From: Bradyrhizobium sp. MOS003
GTDB lineage: Bacteria > Pseudomonadota > Alphaproteobacteria > Rhizobiales > Xanthobacteraceae
Assembly: GCF_003020125.1 (NCBI RefSeq)
Contig: NZ_PYFW01000006.1
Location: 62,001-126,000 of the forward strand
Reading direction: 5' to 3'
Length of the DNA: 64,000 nucleotides
Shown here: piece by piece, positions 62,570-64,000 of the stretch
How the letters are laid out: the number at the start of each line of letters is the position of its first letter
How positions within the stretch are numbered: the first letter of the stretch is position 1
Notes under the pieces: generated by a model
Seen by the model: the letters and a program-made list of their open reading frames with translations, nothing else
Told to the model about the DNA's origin: nothing
Database searches by the model: none
Translations under genes and position numbers: made by a program

Positions 62570-63853
62570 ATGAAGACCAAGTCCCTTTTGAGCACCGCGT
62601 CGCTCGCGCTCGTCATCGCAGCTTTTTCCGCGGGGGCACAGGCGCAGATCGCGGTTGGCCACCTCGAGGATCGCTCAGGCGGCACATCCGACGTCGGCAC
62701 CCCCTATGGCCAGGCTGTCGCCGACACATTCGCCTGGGTCAACAAGAACGGCGGCGTCGGCGGCAAGCAGCTCAACGTCGACACGAACGACTATGGCTAC
62801 CAGGTGCCGCGCGCGATCGCGCTCTACAAGAAGTGGTCGGCGCCTGACAGCAAGGTCGCCGCGATCATGGGTTGGGGCACCGCCGACACCGAGGCGCTGA
62901 CCGGCTTCCTCGCCCAGGACAAGATCCCCGATATGTCCGGCTCCTATGCCGCGGCCCTCACCGATCCCGAGGGCGTCAGCGGCAAGGCCAAGCCCGCGCC
63001 GTATAATTTCTTCTACGGCCCGAGCTATTCGGACTCGCTGCGTGCGATGCTGATCTGGGCAGCCGAGGACTGGAAGGCCAAGGGCAAGTCCGGCAAGCCG
63101 AAATTCGTGCATATGGGCGCTAACCATCCTTACCCGAACGCGCCGAAGGCCGCGGGCGAAGCCATAGCGCAGGAGCTCGGCTTCGAAGTGCTGCCGCCGC
63201 TCGTGTTTGCGCTCGCGCCTGGCGACTACAGCGCCCAGTGCCTGAGCCTGAAATCCTCGGGCGCCAACTACGCCTATCTCGGCAACACCGCGGCCTCCAA
63301 CATCTCGGTGATGAAAGCTTGCAAGACCGCAGGCGTTGAGATCCAGTTCATGGGCAATGTCTGGGGCATGGATGAGAACGCCGCCAAGACGGCCGGAGAC
63401 GCCGCCAACGGCGTGATCTTCCCGCTGCGCACTGCGGTAAGCTGGGGTGGCGATGCGCCCGGCATGAAGACGGTGATGGAAATCTCCAAGATGTCCGACC
63501 CCACCGGAAAGGTCTATCGCCCGGTGCACTACATCGCGGCCGTCTGTTCGGCGCTCTACATGAAGGAAGCGCTCGACTGGGCCGCCAAGAACGGCGGTGC
63601 CACCGGCGAGAACGTCCGCAAGGGATTCTATCAGAAGAAGGATTGGGTCCCGGCCGGAATGGAAGGCGTCTGCAATCCCTCGACCTGGACCGACAAGGAC
63701 CATCGCGGCACGCTGAAGGTCGACCTCTATCGCACAAAGATCACCGGTGCGACCGACGGCGACCTCAACGACCTCATGGCCAAGGGCGCGATCAAGCTTG
63801 AGAAGGTTAAGACCGTCGAGCTGCCGCGCAAGCCCGAACTGCTGGGCTGGTGA
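62570..63853 (+). CDS. Periplasmic substrate-binding protein of liv operon 2
   Basis: A 427-residue type I periplasmic binding protein. The signal peptide is LLSTASLALVIAAFSAGAQA, followed by QIAVGHLEDRSGGTSDVGTP. WAEDWKA-type and FVHMGANHPYPNAP segments are not those of LivK for leucine, so another ligand class is likely, in keeping with the CoA ligase in the same operon. AGGAGG lies just upstream of ATG 62570. A second ATPase (livF) is not in the window and may follow beyond it. Confidence 0.9.
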   Translation: MKTKSLLSTASLALVIAAFSAGAQAQIAVGHLEDRSGGTSDVGTPYGQAVADTFAWVNKNGGVGGKQLNVDTNDYGYQVPRAIALYKKWSAPDSKVAAIMGWGTADTEALTGFLAQDKIPDMSGSYAAALTDPEGVSGKAKPAPYNFFYGPSYSDSLRAMLIWAAEDWKAKGKSGKPKFVHMGANHPYPNAPKAAGEAIAQELGFEVLPPLVFALAPGDYSAQCLSLKSSGANYAYLGNTAASNISVMKACKTAGVEIQFMGNVWGMDENAAKTAGDAANGVIFPLRTAVSWGGDAPGMKTVMEISKMSDPTGKVYRPVHYIAAVCSALYMKEALDWAAKNGGATGENVRKGFYQKKDWVPAGMEGVCNPSTWTDKDHRGTLKVDLYRTKITGATDGDLNDLMAKGAIKLEKVKTVELPRKPELLGW

Positions 63854-63882
63854 GCCCGGTTCTCACCACACCCACACTGTCA

Positions 63883-63976
63883 TCCCCCGCGAAGGCGGGG
63901 GATCCAGTACGCCGCGGCTTCTCCGTGAACCTCCGGCGTCTCTGGAATACTGGGTCGCCCGGTCAAGCCGGGCGAC
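63883..63976. repeat. Intergenic palindromic repeat, family 4 (two hairpins)
   Basis: CCCCCGC-GAAG-GCGGGGG (63883-63900) and GTCGCCCGG-TCAAG-CCGGGCGAC (63954-63976), both perfect stems, 53 bases apart. They follow the binding-protein gene and can also act as transcript ends. Confidence 0.75.
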
Positions 63977-64000
63977 GACAGCGGAGTAATGAAGCATGAC

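Overview
The window reads as a piece of an alphaproteobacterial chromosome, most likely Bradyrhizobium or a very close relative. The grounds are uniformly high GC with strongly GC-biased third codon positions, very dense gene packing with 4-base ATGA/GTGA overlaps, several families of short palindromic intergenic repeats, duplicated liv-type ABC transporter operons, and an unusually rich lipopolysaccharide (LPS) gene set. No rRNA, tRNA, CRISPR array, insertion sequence or prophage was recognised. Assignments come from reading the translated sequence; no database search was run.

Layout. (1) 1-5.3 kb: a PLP-dependent sulfur-amino-acid enzyme cut by the left edge, a cytochrome c556-type protein, an orphan molybdenum hydroxylase large subunit, two small DUF proteins, and a 25-codon ORF with a strong ribosome binding site and its own terminator. 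(2) 5.3-23.2 kb: envelope polysaccharide region. It holds murJ, an aminotransferase/oxidoreductase pair that fits GnnB/GnnA (diamino-glucose for lipid A), manC, a UDP-glucuronate 4-epimerase-like gene, a flippase-like membrane protein, a WecA/WbpL-like initiating transferase, and a six-gene minus-strand operon (hldD, hldE, O-antigen ligase, WbpM-like dehydratase, WbuB-like glycosyltransferase, WbpV-like reductase), followed by a heptosyltransferase. (3) 23.2-33.4 kb: ubiG, small membrane and DUF proteins, then more envelope genes (LpcC-like mannosyltransferase, galE, MsbA-like exporter, lpxO), mixed with a fumarylacetoacetate hydrolase family gene and small hypothetical genes. (4) 33.5-38.4 kb: catabolic or detoxifying genes (LysR regulator divergent from SDR-tautomerase-MFS; a flavin monooxygenase). 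(5) 38.5-42.7 kb: a methyl-cycle block with ahcY, metK and an HTH protein with a methyltransferase-like fold, all on one strand. (6) 42.8-44.6 kb: a secreted TPR-caspase protein. (7) 44.7-50.6 kb: liv operon 1 (livK-H-M-G-F) that ends in a MetE-like methyltransferase, with operator-like palindromes upstream. (8) 51.2-56.5 kb: a lipoprotein, purU, hemD, an MFS transporter, and a histidine kinase beside a receiver gene broken by an in-frame TGA. (9) 56.6-64 kb: a Crp/Fnr regulator divergent from liv operon 2 (ATPase, CoA ligase, two permeases, binding protein).

How the genes fit together. Regions 2 and 3 cover sugar-nucleotide supply (mannose, heptose, galactose, galacturonate, diamino-glucose, a QuiNAc/FucNAc-type amino sugar), initiation on undecaprenyl phosphate, O-antigen ligation, core assembly, lipid A export and lipid A hydroxylation. 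The ahcY/metK pair recycles and makes S-adenosylmethionine, and the HTH-methyltransferase beside them is a candidate local regulator. The two liv operons each carry a non-transport enzyme (MetE-like; CoA ligase), which suggests that their substrates are not simply leucine, isoleucine and valine.
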